Shown here: in pieces, positions 1-6,035 of the stretch
Layout of the letters: every line of letters begins with the position of its first letter
Position numbering within the stretch: the first letter of the stretch is position 1
Assembly (NCBI GenBank): GCA_937958375.1
Contig: CALGNY010000054.1
Span: 1-11,951, forward strand
Direction of reading: 5' to 3'
DNA: 11,951 bases
Source of the DNA: an uncultured Bacillaceae bacterium
Lineage (GTDB): Bacteria > Bacillota > Bacilli > Bacillales > Alkalibacillaceae
Position numbers and translations under genes: made by a program
The notes under the pieces: generated by a model
Database searches by the model: none
Seen by the model: the letters and a program-made list of their open reading frames with translations, nothing else
Told to the model about the DNA's origin: nothing

Positions 1-56
1 GCTTATATGTCAAAATATCAAAGTCATAAAAACAATCTTGATTAATAGAATGTTAA

Positions 57-85
57 TTGACAAAATTATCTTAATACTTTAAATT
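57..85 (+). promoter_or_regulatory. SigA-type promoter of the acyl-CoA synthetase gene
   Basis: A perfect -35 TTGACA (57-62) is followed after 17 bases by TAAATT (80-85), a fair -10. Transcription would start near 92, giving a leader of about 30 bases before the ATG at 124. No clear fatty-acid regulator palindrome is visible beside it. Assigned by consensus match only. Confidence 0.55.
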
Positions 86-123
86 TATAGTTACAAATAC
101 TTATTTTTTTGAGGAGGTTGTTT

Positions 124-1740
124 ATGCAGAATACACAATTGACGACGACTCAAATACTTGAACGTGCAGAAAGGTATTTTGGACACAAAGAAATTGTTTC
201 CCGGACAGATTTGAAAGTTCACCGATTGAATTACAAAGAAATGGGCAAGAGGTGTAGGTCTTTATCCAGTGCGCTAGAAGAGCTAGGAATTGAAAAAGGA
301 GACCGTGTCGGGACGCTTGGCTGGAACCACCATCGGCATTTAGAAGCCTACTTTGCAATCCCGAATATGGGTGCAGTCCTACACACAATTAATTTCCGCT
401 TACCACAGCACCACCTCACCTATGTGATCAACGATGCCGAAGATAAAGTTTTATTAGTCGATGCTCAGTTCATTGGTCTGATTGAGCAAATCATAGACGA
501 AATCCCTTCCGTACAACATATTGTCTTAATGACCGATGAAGAAACCATCCCAGAAACCTCCCTACCTTCCGTTCATCTTTATGAAACATTGATTCAGCAA
601 GGAAATTCCTCTTATGTATATCCTGACGATCTCGATGAGAATGATCCATCCGGCATGTGTTATACTTCCGCAACTACCGGAAACCCAAAAGGTGTCGTAT
701 ATACACATCGTAGTACGGTGCTCCACTCCATGACCCTTGGATTAGCTGATACCATTGGTGCCCATGAAGCTGATGTATCGCTGCCGATTGTTCCTATGTT
801 CCATGCAAACGCTTGGGGTTTTCCACATGCAGCTACCTGGTTTGGAACCAAGCAAGTTTTACCTGGTCCAAATGTTACGCCACAATTGATTCTTGAATTA
901 GTTGAGACGGAGAAAGTCACTTTATCCGCGGGTGTTCCGACGGTCTGGCTTGGGGTTATGCAAGCTCTGGAGCAAGGAAATTATGATACGTCCAGTTTGC
1001 GAGCATTGGCTTGTGGTGGATCAGCTGCTCCGAAAAGCTTGATCAAAGCATATGAAGAGAAATATAATATCACATTCATTCATGCATACGGAATGACTGA
1101 AACGAGTCCAATCGCCACGGTTTCTCGCCTTCAATCCCATCAACTCGATTTAGATTACGATGACCAGTACGATCTTAAAGCAAAACAAGGGATGGTCGTA
1201 CCGGGTCTTCAAGCAAAGGTTGTCAATGAAGATGGAGAGGTAACTTGGGACGGGAAGACGATGGGTGAATTAATCCTACGTGGCCCGTGGATTGCCGATT
1301 CGTATTATAACCAACCAGAAAAATCGAAAGAAGCAATCAGAGACGGTTGGCTGTATACCGGAGATATCGCAACCATTGACCGTGATGGCTTCGTTCAAAT
1401 TGTTGACCGGACAAAAGATTTGGTTAAAAGCGGAGGAGAATGGATTTCAACCGTTGAATTAGAAAACACATTGATGGCCCACGAAGCTGTAGCAGAAGCG
1501 GCAGTGATCGGTGTCCCACATGAAAAATGGCAAGAACGACCGTTGGGGGTTGTCGTTTTAAAAGAAGGAGCTCATGCGACAAGAGAAGAGTTGCTCGAAT
1601 TCCTTGAGCCACAATTCGTCAAGTGGTGGTTGCCGGATGATATTGTCTTTGTTGATGAAATACCAAAAACATCCGTTGGTAAATTTTTAAAGCGAGCCCT
1701 TCGTGATGAATTAAACGAGCATTATTTACTAAAACAATAA
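124..1740 (+). CDS. Medium/long-chain fatty-acid--CoA ligase (ANL superfamily)
   Basis: Activates a fatty acid with ATP to an acyl-adenylate and transfers it to CoA, feeding beta-oxidation or lipid synthesis; cytosolic or membrane-associated. The 538-residue protein shows the ANL core motifs in order: the P-loop-like TSATTGNPKG (about 181-190), YGMTETSP (322-329), the YTGDIATID region (from about 411), the hinge DRTKDLVKSGGEWIS (428-442) and the C-terminal PKTSVGKFLKR with the adenylation lysine at about 520. Motif spacing and length match the Thermus thermophilus long-chain acyl-CoA synthetase / AlkK type. The ATG at 124 is chosen over a TTG at 109 because GAGGAGG (111-117) lies 6 bases before it, whereas the TTG would put the ribosome binding site inside the gene. 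One oddity is Ala where most relatives have Gly in the TSGTTG motif. Family assignment is secure; chain length is inferred. It has its own promoter and terminator. Confidence 0.93.
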   Translation: MQNTQLTTTQILERAERYFGHKEIVSRTDLKVHRLNYKEMGKRCRSLSSALEELGIEKGDRVGTLGWNHHRHLEAYFAIPNMGAVLHTINFRLPQHHLTYVINDAEDKVLLVDAQFIGLIEQIIDEIPSVQHIVLMTDEETIPETSLPSVHLYETLIQQGNSSYVYPDDLDENDPSGMCYTSATTGNPKGVVYTHRSTVLHSMTLGLADTIGAHEADVSLPIVPMFHANAWGFPHAATWFGTKQVLPGPNVTPQLILELVETEKVTLSAGVPTVWLGVMQALEQGNYDTSSLRALACGGSAAPKSLIKAYEEKYNITFIHAYGMTETSPIATVSRLQSHQLDLDYDDQYDLKAKQGMVVPGLQAKVVNEDGEVTWDGKTMGELILRGPWIADSYYNQPEKSKEAIRDGWLYTGDIATIDRDGFVQIVDRTKDLVKSGGEWISTVELENTLMAHEAVAEAAVIGVPHEKWQERPLGVVVLKEGAHATREELLEFLEPQFVKWWLPDDIVFVDEIPKTSVGKFLKRALRDELNEHYLLKQ

Positions 1741-1747
1741 GTCGATG

Positions 1748-1780
1748 AAACTCCAACGTTTAAGACCGTTGGAGTTTTTT
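1748..1780 (+). terminator. Rho-independent terminator after the acyl-CoA ligase
   Basis: The arms ACTCCAACG (1750-1758) and CGTTGGAGT (1767-1775) pair perfectly around an 8-base loop, extend by two A-T pairs, and are followed by a T-run to 1780. It begins 8 bases after the stop codon. Confidence 0.92.
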
Positions 1781-1804
1781 CGTGGTATTGTTTATAATTA
1801 GATT

Positions 1805-1957
1805 CTTCAGAGCGTTGAGCAAGGAAAAATAAGGTCTCAACGCACTGAGCCGCGCTCTCACGACTTTGAGCTAGGGAAAATTGTGTCTCAGCGCATTGAG
1901 ATGCGCTCTCACAACGTTGAGCAAAGAAAAATTACATCTCAACGCATTGAGATCAGA
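1805..1957. repeat. Three tandem 51-bp degenerate repeats made of CTCA/TGAG hairpins
   Basis: Three units (about 1805-1855, 1856-1906, 1907-1957) are in register: the TTGAG core recurs at 1815, 1866 and 1917. Each unit holds two hairpin-like cores. The cleanest is ATCTCAA-CGCA-TTGAGAT in the third unit, with a 7-bp stem and 4-base loop. The units lie directly next to each other, with no unique spacers. Because 51 is a multiple of three, one frame stays open across the array as 17-residue repeats, but it has no ATG start in front and no ribosome binding site, so I read it as non-coding. It fills most of the space between the upstream terminator and ysdA. Confidence 0.8.
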
Positions 1958-1993
1958 CTCTACACACAATAGACCAAAAAGAGGGATCACATC

Positions 1994-2248
1994 ATGGAAT
2001 TTTTAATCATTTGGCTAGTAATCATTAATTCACTAGGTTTTTTTATCATGGGACTAGACAAACGAAGGGCTCGTCGACAAAAATATCGTATTCCTGAATC
2101 GAGACTATGGTTCATTGCCTTAATCGGTGGATCCTTAGGTGCATGGATTGGTATGAACGTATTTCGACATAAAACCAAGCATATCCAATTCGCATTCGGT
2201 CTTCCCTTACTGACCATTATTTGGGCGATGGTTATGCTCTATCCATAA
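1994..2248 (+). CDS. ysdA: YsdA-like DUF1294 small membrane protein
   Basis: An 84-residue protein of unknown function. A hydrophobic N-terminal segment (about 3-20) is followed by the DUF1294 signature: DKRRARR (22-28), RIPE (32-35), GGSLGAWIGM (45-54) and FRHKTKH (57-63), then a second hydrophobic stretch (about 66-82). This predicts two or three membrane segments with a basic loop. AGGG at 1982-1985 sits 8 bases before the ATG. In B. subtilis ysdA lies close to ysdC, as here. No terminator is visible before the next gene 64 bases on, so the two may be co-transcribed. Family assignment is firm; the role is unknown. Confidence 0.88.
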   Translation: MEFLIIWLVIINSLGFFIMGLDKRRARRQKYRIPESRLWFIALIGGSLGAWIGMNVFRHKTKHIQFAFGLPLLTIIWAMVMLYP

Positions 2249-2312
2249 TGGTTGTCATAAAGGCTCGTCTCTTGTCATATTCATTAGTAAGACTGATAGA
2301 AAGGAGACTACT

Positions 2313-2894
2313 ATGGAAGGTGTTATCACTTGGGTTCATCACTCAGTAGACTCCCATCATATGATTGCGCCGATTCTGTTTATTGCACTTCATATTATTC
2401 GTCCGTTTTTATTTATTCCGGTCGCTTTCATATGTATTACGGGTGGATTGTTATTTGGGATGACTTACGGGGTCGTCTATTCACTGATCGGAGTTACACT
2501 TTCTAGTCTTCTTTTTTATTTAATTGTTAAGCAAACACCAAGTCTAACTCAACGTTTTGAACGACTCCGGGGGAAACTGTTTGGCAAGCATCAACAATTA
2601 AATTTACCACAGTTATTACTGTTAAGAATTACACCTTTTATCCATTTTCATCTCGTTTCACTGATCTTAATCGAAATGACACGGAGCTTCCGGGAGTATG
2701 CGAAATTATCGATCGTCTCAAATCTCCCATTAGCTTTTGTTTATACAACCTTTGGCCAGTCGTTTCAGTCGTTACAACCGATTCACATTCTTATCTTTTT
2801 AACAGCCATTTTGATCTTGATTTACTTATTGAGGCGAAAAGAAATCATCATGAAGTGGGAGGATTTCTTCGCGGTTGAACAAACAGGAAAATAA
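2313..2894 (+). CDS. TVP38/TMEM64 (VTT/DedA-like) membrane protein
   Basis: A 193-residue integral membrane protein of the VTT (SNARE-associated) family, whose distant DedA and VMP1/TMEM41 relatives are linked to lipid translocation and envelope homeostasis. The signature is in the first third: RPFLFIP (30-36), then GGLLFGMTYG (44-53) and a glycine-containing helix (54-72). About five hydrophobic segments are visible (18-40, 42-72, 98-122, 130-150, 157-173), ending in a basic tail. The conserved Arg-x-x-Pro of the family's second half is present as RITPF (105-109), but the usual second proline is replaced (FIHFH). AAAGGAG (2300-2306) stands 6 bases before the ATG. The exact substrate is unknown. 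Confidence 0.85.
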   Translation: MEGVITWVHHSVDSHHMIAPILFIALHIIRPFLFIPVAFICITGGLLFGMTYGVVYSLIGVTLSSLLFYLIVKQTPSLTQRFERLRGKLFGKHQQLNLPQLLLLRITPFIHFHLVSLILIEMTRSFREYAKLSIVSNLPLAFVYTTFGQSFQSLQPIHILIFLTAILILIYLLRRKEIIMKWEDFFAVEQTGK

Positions 2895-2901
2895 TCACGT
2901 G

Positions 2902-2949
2902 TTGGTGAACAACCTTCTTTGTTATACTAAATGACAAAGGAGGTTTTTT
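2902..2949 (+). promoter_or_regulatory. Nested terminator hairpin, extended -10 promoter and SD before the dUTPase
   Basis: AACCTTCTTTGT (2911-2922) pairs along its full length (one G-U) with ACAAAGGAGGTT (2934-2945), leaving an 11-base loop and a following T-run (2944-2949): a typical terminator shape for the upstream gene. The loop begins with TATACT (2923-2928), preceded by TG one base away (2920-2921), which makes an extended -10; a weak TTGGTG lies at 2902-2907. The 3' arm contains AAAGGAGG (2936-2943), the ribosome binding site of the next gene. A transcript starting at about 2934-2936 would lack the 5' arm and leave this site open. Sequence is seen; function is inferred. Confidence 0.6.
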
Positions 2950-2951
2950 CG

Positions 2952-3434
2952 ATGAATTGGGATGAACTTCGACAACTTCAAAAAGAATTAGACGACCGAA
3001 TAATGGAAAAAGTAGAAAAAACACGAGAAGACGTGAAAGACGATAAGCTGTTGGCCTTCATGGTTGAGTTGGCCGAACTGGCGAATGAAACGCGCTGCTT
3101 TAAATATTGGAGTGAGAAAGGTCCGAGTGCGCGCCATATCATTTTAGAAGAATATGTAGATGGGGTCCATTTTCTCATATCAATCGGCCTAGATTATACA
3201 TATGACTTCGACCCAACGGCTGAATCGACTGAAAAAACACTGACAGAACAGTTTCACCAGATTTATGATTTGACGCAGCGATTTAAGCTGTCACCGACAC
3301 AAGAAAATTATCAGCAGCTGATCACAAACTATTTAATCCTTGGGAAGACGCTCGGTTTTCACGAAGCGGATATTTTTGAAGCGTATAAGGAAAAAAATGA
3401 AGTCAATCATGAACGGCAGGAATCTGGCTACTGA
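2952..3434 (+). CDS. Dimeric all-alpha dUTP diphosphatase (dUTPase_2, MazG-like)
   Basis: Hydrolyses dUTP (often dUDP as well) to dUMP and pyrophosphate, keeping uracil out of DNA and supplying dUMP for thymidylate synthesis. The 160-residue, largely helical protein carries the all-alpha NTP-pyrophosphatase metal site: ELAELANETRCFKYWS with E39 and E42, then LEEYVDGVHF with E67 and D70, which would bind Mg2+. It is not the trimeric beta-sheet dUTPase. The ATG at 2952 is preferred over the ATG at 2931, because AAAGGAGG (2936-2943) stands 8 bases in front of 2952 and would otherwise be coding. It probably has its own extended -10 promoter inside the upstream hairpin. No strong terminator follows before the ysdC promoter. 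Confidence 0.88.
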   Translation: MNWDELRQLQKELDDRIMEKVEKTREDVKDDKLLAFMVELAELANETRCFKYWSEKGPSARHIILEEYVDGVHFLISIGLDYTYDFDPTAESTEKTLTEQFHQIYDLTQRFKLSPTQENYQQLITNYLILGKTLGFHEADIFEAYKEKNEVNHERQESGY

Positions 3435-3439
3435 CTTTT

Positions 3440-3468
3440 TTGTACTCCACTTCGATTAACGTTATAAT
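3440..3468 (+). promoter_or_regulatory. SigA-type promoter of ysdC
   Basis: TTGTAC (3440-3445), 17 bases, then a perfect TATAAT (3463-3468). A start near 3475 gives a leader of about 30 bases before the ATG at 3504. The -35 begins 6 bases after the dUTPase stop codon. Confidence 0.65.
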
Positions 3469-3503
3469 AAAAATTGGCAGTATAGATTAAAGGAGGAGTT
3501 TAC

Positions 3504-4586
3504 ATGACGCAAGCGGATAACATGCAAATGCTTAAGGATTTGACCGATGCAAAAGGAATTCCCGGAAACGAAAAAGAACCTCGTGAGGTGATGGAGAAAT
3601 ACATAGCTCCATACGCGGACGAAGTGACGACCGATCATTTGGGTAGCTTGATTGCGAAAAAATCAGGCGATGAAAATGGCCCGAAAATTATGGTTGCTGG
3701 CCACTTGGATGAAATCGGCTTCATGATTACTCGCATTGATGACAATGGTTTTCTTTATTTCCAAACCGTTGGCGGTTGGTGGAGTCAGGTCATGCTTGCC
3801 CAGCGCGTGACAATCATGACTAAAAATGGTGATGTGACAGGTGTTGTCGGTTCGAAGCCACCTCATATTTTAACCGCTGAACAACGTAAAAAACCAGTCG
3901 ACATTAAAGATATGTTTATCGATATCGGCGCTTCCAGTAAGGAAGAAGCGGAAGAGTTCGGTGTACGCCCGGGTGACTCTGTTGTTCCTTACTTTGAATT
4001 CACTCAAATGAACAACGAAAAATTACTTCTTGCCAAAGCATGGGACAACCGTATTGGCTGTGCGATTGCCATTGAAGTGTTGAAGCGTTTGAAAGATGAA
4101 CAGCATCCAAACGTCGTTTATGGCGTCGGTACGGTTCAAGAGGAGATTGGCTTACGTGGTGCGAGAACTTCCGCTCATGCGATCAAACCAGATATCGGTT
4201 TTGGCGTAGACGTCGGCATTGCAGGCGACATGCCAGGTGTATCTGATAAAGATGCTTCTGCGAAAATGGGTGAAGGTCCACAAATCATTTTGTATGATGC
4301 GTCTATGGTTTCTCACAAAGGTGTCCGTGATTTCGTCGTGGATACTGCGGAAGAAAATAATATCCCATTCCAATATGACTCGATGGCTGGTGGCGGTACA
4401 GATTCAGGGTCCATCCATTTGACGGCAAATGGTGTTCCTTCCTTGTCAATCACAGTACCAACACGCTATATCCACTCCCATGCCGCTATGCTTCATTACG
4501 ATGATTTTGATAATCTCGTGAAGTTGCTTGTTGCGGTCATTAAGAAAATGGATCAAGAGACGGTTGAAAAACTAACATTTAATTAA
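3504..4586 (+). CDS. ysdC: M42 family glutamyl/leucyl aminopeptidase-like metallopeptidase
   Basis: A cytosolic dinuclear metal aminopeptidase, expected to form large assemblies and trim short peptides; family members are sometimes labelled endoglucanase or FrvX. The 360-residue length is typical. The metal and catalytic residues are visible: H67 and D69 in GHLDEIGF, D181 in AKAWDNRIG, the pair E213/E214 in TVQEEIGLRGA (one is the general base), D236 in GVDVG and H324 in RYIHSHA. The YsdC-like run GGGTDSGSIHLTANG (296-310) is intact. AAAGGAGG (3489-3496) lies 7 bases before the ATG. It has its own promoter and terminator and appears monocistronic. The physiological substrate is not known; the symbol rests on resemblance to B. 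subtilis YsdC and on local gene order. Confidence 0.93.
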   Translation: MTQADNMQMLKDLTDAKGIPGNEKEPREVMEKYIAPYADEVTTDHLGSLIAKKSGDENGPKIMVAGHLDEIGFMITRIDDNGFLYFQTVGGWWSQVMLAQRVTIMTKNGDVTGVVGSKPPHILTAEQRKKPVDIKDMFIDIGASSKEEAEEFGVRPGDSVVPYFEFTQMNNEKLLLAKAWDNRIGCAIAIEVLKRLKDEQHPNVVYGVGTVQEEIGLRGARTSAHAIKPDIGFGVDVGIAGDMPGVSDKDASAKMGEGPQIILYDASMVSHKGVRDFVVDTAEENNIPFQYDSMAGGGTDSGSIHLTANGVPSLSITVPTRYIHSHAAMLHYDDFDNLVKLLVAVIKKMDQETVEKLTFN

Positions 4587-4640
4587 TAAAAAAAGAGCAA
4601 TCCAGTGGGACGGGCATTTCCACTTGGATTGCTCTTTTGT
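4587..4640. terminator. Bidirectional terminator between ysdC and sspI
   Basis: The arm 4591-4610 (AAAAGAGCAATCCAGTGG...) pairs with 4619-4638 (...TTGGATTGCTCTTTT), with a single bulged T. An A-run (4587-4594) on the left and a T-run (4635-4638) on the right allow use from both strands. It ends ysdC and could originally have ended sspI as well. The right-hand T-tract is part of the target duplication of the adjacent inserted element. Confidence 0.88.
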
Positions 4641-4643
4641 ATA
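4634..4643. repeat. Left target-site duplication of the MITE-like element
   Basis: CTTTTGTATA directly precedes the left inverted repeat, and the same ten bases directly follow the right one. It overlaps the 3' end and T-tract of the ysdC terminator. Confidence 0.85.
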
Positions 4644-4907
4644 GCTCTGTTAAAGTCCGTTGTTGTTATGGTGAATCACTTTCGGTGGACGCTTTCCGCG
4701 GGCACGGCTTCAGCTAACTTGGGAAGAAAACCACTTCCCAAGTGGATCTTCAGCTCGTGCTGTTCCGACGCCCCGGACGGGCTAGTGTCAACGTTGGCCA
4801 CAGGACGTGGCCGGATTAGTTGACCCGCAGGAGTCGCCACCTTCGTTCTTCACCATACAACAACTCTGCTAAAAATCTTTATTATCAACACTAAACTTTA
4901 ACAGAGC
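4644..4907. mobile_element. 264-bp MITE-like non-autonomous element with TIRs
   Basis: The ends GCTCTGTTAAAGT (4644-4656) and ACTTTAACAGAGC (4895-4907) are perfect 13-bp inverted repeats. A second near-perfect inverted pair lies inside (4659-4675 with 4849-4864). The interior is far more GC-rich than its surroundings and strongly folded. ACTTGGGAAG/CTTCCCAAGT (4717-4726/4734-4743) is nested in GCACG/CGTGC (4702-4706/4756-4760). GGCCAC/GTGGCC (4796-4801/4807-4812) is nested in GTCAAC/GTTGAC (4787-4792/4819-4824). Flanking CTTTTGTATA occurs exactly on both sides. No transposase is encoded, so mobilisation would need an enzyme in trans. The core resembles palindromic intergenic repeats I recall from Bacillus relatives; the parent transposon family is not identified. 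Confidence 0.85.
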
Positions 4908-4917
4908 CTTTTGTATA
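4908..4917. repeat. Right target-site duplication of the MITE-like element
   Basis: An exact second copy of CTTTTGTATA, abutting the right inverted repeat. The following 50 bases up to the sspI stop hold no other recognisable signal. Confidence 0.85.
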
Positions 4918-4967
4918 AATGTATTTGGTGAATCCAGAAGCCTTACAAAAAAGTATCAAATCCTAGC

Positions 4968-5180
4968 TTACAATTGATTCGTTTCCTGCTCCAAAATATC
5001 TAATACGTATTTCTTGTCCTTCTCATTGGCGCCTTGCCACAACATTTCAAACAACACACCGAGACCCGGCAGCATTTTTTCTTCGCCACTTTGTACGGCA
5101 TCGACAATGGTTGCCTGTAATTGTTCCTCATTGTGCCCAGCAATATTATTTTTGATTGCTTTGCGTAAATTTAAATCCAT
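4968..5180 (-). CDS. sspI: Small acid-soluble spore protein I
   Basis: A 70-residue minor spore-core protein, made in the forespore under sigma-G in B. subtilis. The core is highly recognisable: MDLNLRKAI at the start, then IVDAVQSGEEKMLPGLGVLF (25-44) and a charged C-terminal helix. Length and sequence match SspI across Bacillaceae. On the minus strand GAGGTGA (5194-5188) lies 7 bases before the ATG. It is divergent from ysgA, as around B. subtilis sspI/ysgA. No terminator lies directly behind its stop. The nearest is the bidirectional hairpin at 4587-4640, now separated from it by the inserted element, so the transcript may carry that structured element in its 3' end. Confidence 0.95.
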   Translation of the reverse strand: MDLNLRKAIKNNIAGHNEEQLQATIVDAVQSGEEKMLPGLGVLFEMLWQGANEKDKKYVLDILEQETNQL

Positions 5181-5210
5181 ATCATCATCACCTCAAAATT
5201 GATTTTGTTG

Positions 5211-5240
5211 TAGTTTGACCTAAAGACTTTTAAACTATGT
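5211..5240 (-). promoter_or_regulatory. Possible sigma-G-type promoter of sspI
   Basis: Reading the minus strand, ACATA (5240-5236), an 18-base spacer and CAAACTA (5217-5211) resemble the forespore sigma-G pattern, one mismatch from CATACTA in the -10. The start would fall about 24 bases before the ATG. The match is partial and the assignment leans on the known regulation of the family. Confidence 0.35.
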
Positions 5241-5245
5241 ATAAA
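5215..5245 (+). promoter_or_regulatory. Possible SigA-type promoter of ysgA
   Basis: TTGACC (5215-5220) is a good -35. The -10 is ambiguous: TGTATA at 5238-5243 (17-base spacer) or TATAAA at 5240-5245 (19-base spacer). It overlaps the proposed sspI promoter on the other strand. Confidence 0.35.
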
Positions 5246-5266
5246 GAAAAGTTGAGGAGTACAAAA

Positions 5267-6004
5267 ATGATCGAATCCAAACAAAACCAACAAGTGAAGA
5301 AGTGGAAAAAATTACACCAAAAAAAATATCGTGATCAAGAGAAGATGTTTCTGATCGAAGGATGGCACCTCGTTGAAGAAGCGATAAAAAGCAATTGGAG
5401 CATCGAGACACTCATCATTGTAGAAGGTACCCAAACTCCATCCGATTGGGATGTCTACCCGAAACAATTTGTGAGCACATCTGTGATGAAGGAGATTTCC
5501 CAAACGGAAACGCCACAGGGCATTGCGGCCATCGTCCATCAAAAAGAGTGGGTGGTGGACGAGCCGAAGCGAGTGTTGCTGCTCGATCAAATTCAAGATC
5601 CAGGAAATCTCGGAACCATCATTCGAAGTGGCTTGGCCTTTGACGTTGATGCCATAGTGCTCGGAAAAGGGTCCGTCGATTTATATAATGAAAAAGTGAT
5701 TCGGGCAACACAAGGCGGAATTTTTCACCTACCAGTCTTGCGCGGAGATTTGACCGATTGGATTCAGCAATTAGAGGGACCGGTATACGGGACGGACATA
5801 GACGAAAAGGCCAAGCCTCTACCGGATATTCGGGCAACTGACTCCTTTGCCGTTGTTTTAGGGAATGAAGGATCCGGAGTTTCCAACGAATTGCTCGACC
5901 AATGTACCGAGTCCATTTACATTCCTCAAAACAATCAAGCGGAATCGCTTAATGTCGGGATTGCGGCCAGTATTATTTTGTATCATTTCCGCTTTGTTGC
6001 TTGA
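5267..6004 (+). CDS. ysgA: SpoU/TrmH (SPOUT) family RNA 2'-O-methyltransferase YsgA
   Basis: A cytosolic SAM-dependent RNA methyltransferase of the trefoil-knot SpoU class; the target nucleotide (rRNA or tRNA) is not evident from sequence. The 245-residue protein has an N-terminal RNA-binding extension (about 1-90, beginning MIESKQNQQVKKWKK) and a C-terminal SPOUT domain. Motif 1 is DPGNLGTIIRSG (111-122, N114 and R120), motif 2 is VLGNEGSG (197-204, E201) and motif 3 is IYIPQNNQAESLNVGIAAS (217-235, S227-N229). The ATG at 5267 is chosen over the upstream ATG at 5237 because GAGGAG (5254-5259) stands 7 bases in front of it. The last bases and stop codon overlap the -35 of the pheS promoter. 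Confidence 0.92.
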   Translation: MIESKQNQQVKKWKKLHQKKYRDQEKMFLIEGWHLVEEAIKSNWSIETLIIVEGTQTPSDWDVYPKQFVSTSVMKEISQTETPQGIAAIVHQKEWVVDEPKRVLLLDQIQDPGNLGTIIRSGLAFDVDAIVLGKGSVDLYNEKVIRATQGGIFHLPVLRGDLTDWIQQLEGPVYGTDIDEKAKPLPDIRATDSFAVVLGNEGSGVSNELLDQCTESIYIPQNNQAESLNVGIAASIILYHFRFVA

Positions 6005-6029
6005 TTTCATTAGGATTGTTATCTATAAT
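6001..6029 (+). promoter_or_regulatory. SigA promoter of the pheST operon
   Basis: TTGATT (6001-6006), exactly 17 bases, then a perfect TATAAT (6024-6029). The -35 overlaps the ysgA stop codon (6002-6004). Transcription should start at about 6036, just before the T-box leader. Confidence 0.75.
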
Positions 6030-6035
6030 AATTTC

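Noticed and set aside
1805..1957. CRISPR-like array
   Set aside because: The 51-bp units are contiguous and degenerate with no unique spacers, and no cas genes are nearby.
1802..1972. A small protein with 17-residue repeats encoded by the repeat array
   Set aside because: The frame is open, but there is no ATG near its beginning and no ribosome binding site; the openness follows from the period being a multiple of three.
2272..2300. Separate promoter for the TVP38 gene (TTGTCA ... GATAGA)
   Set aside because: The transcription start would fall within the ribosome binding site and the -10 is poor; co-transcription with ysdA is simpler.
4605..4823. A 72-residue rightward reading frame over the terminator and the inserted element
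   Set aside because: It starts inside a terminator stem, lacks a ribosome binding site and crosses the structured mobile element; chance frame.
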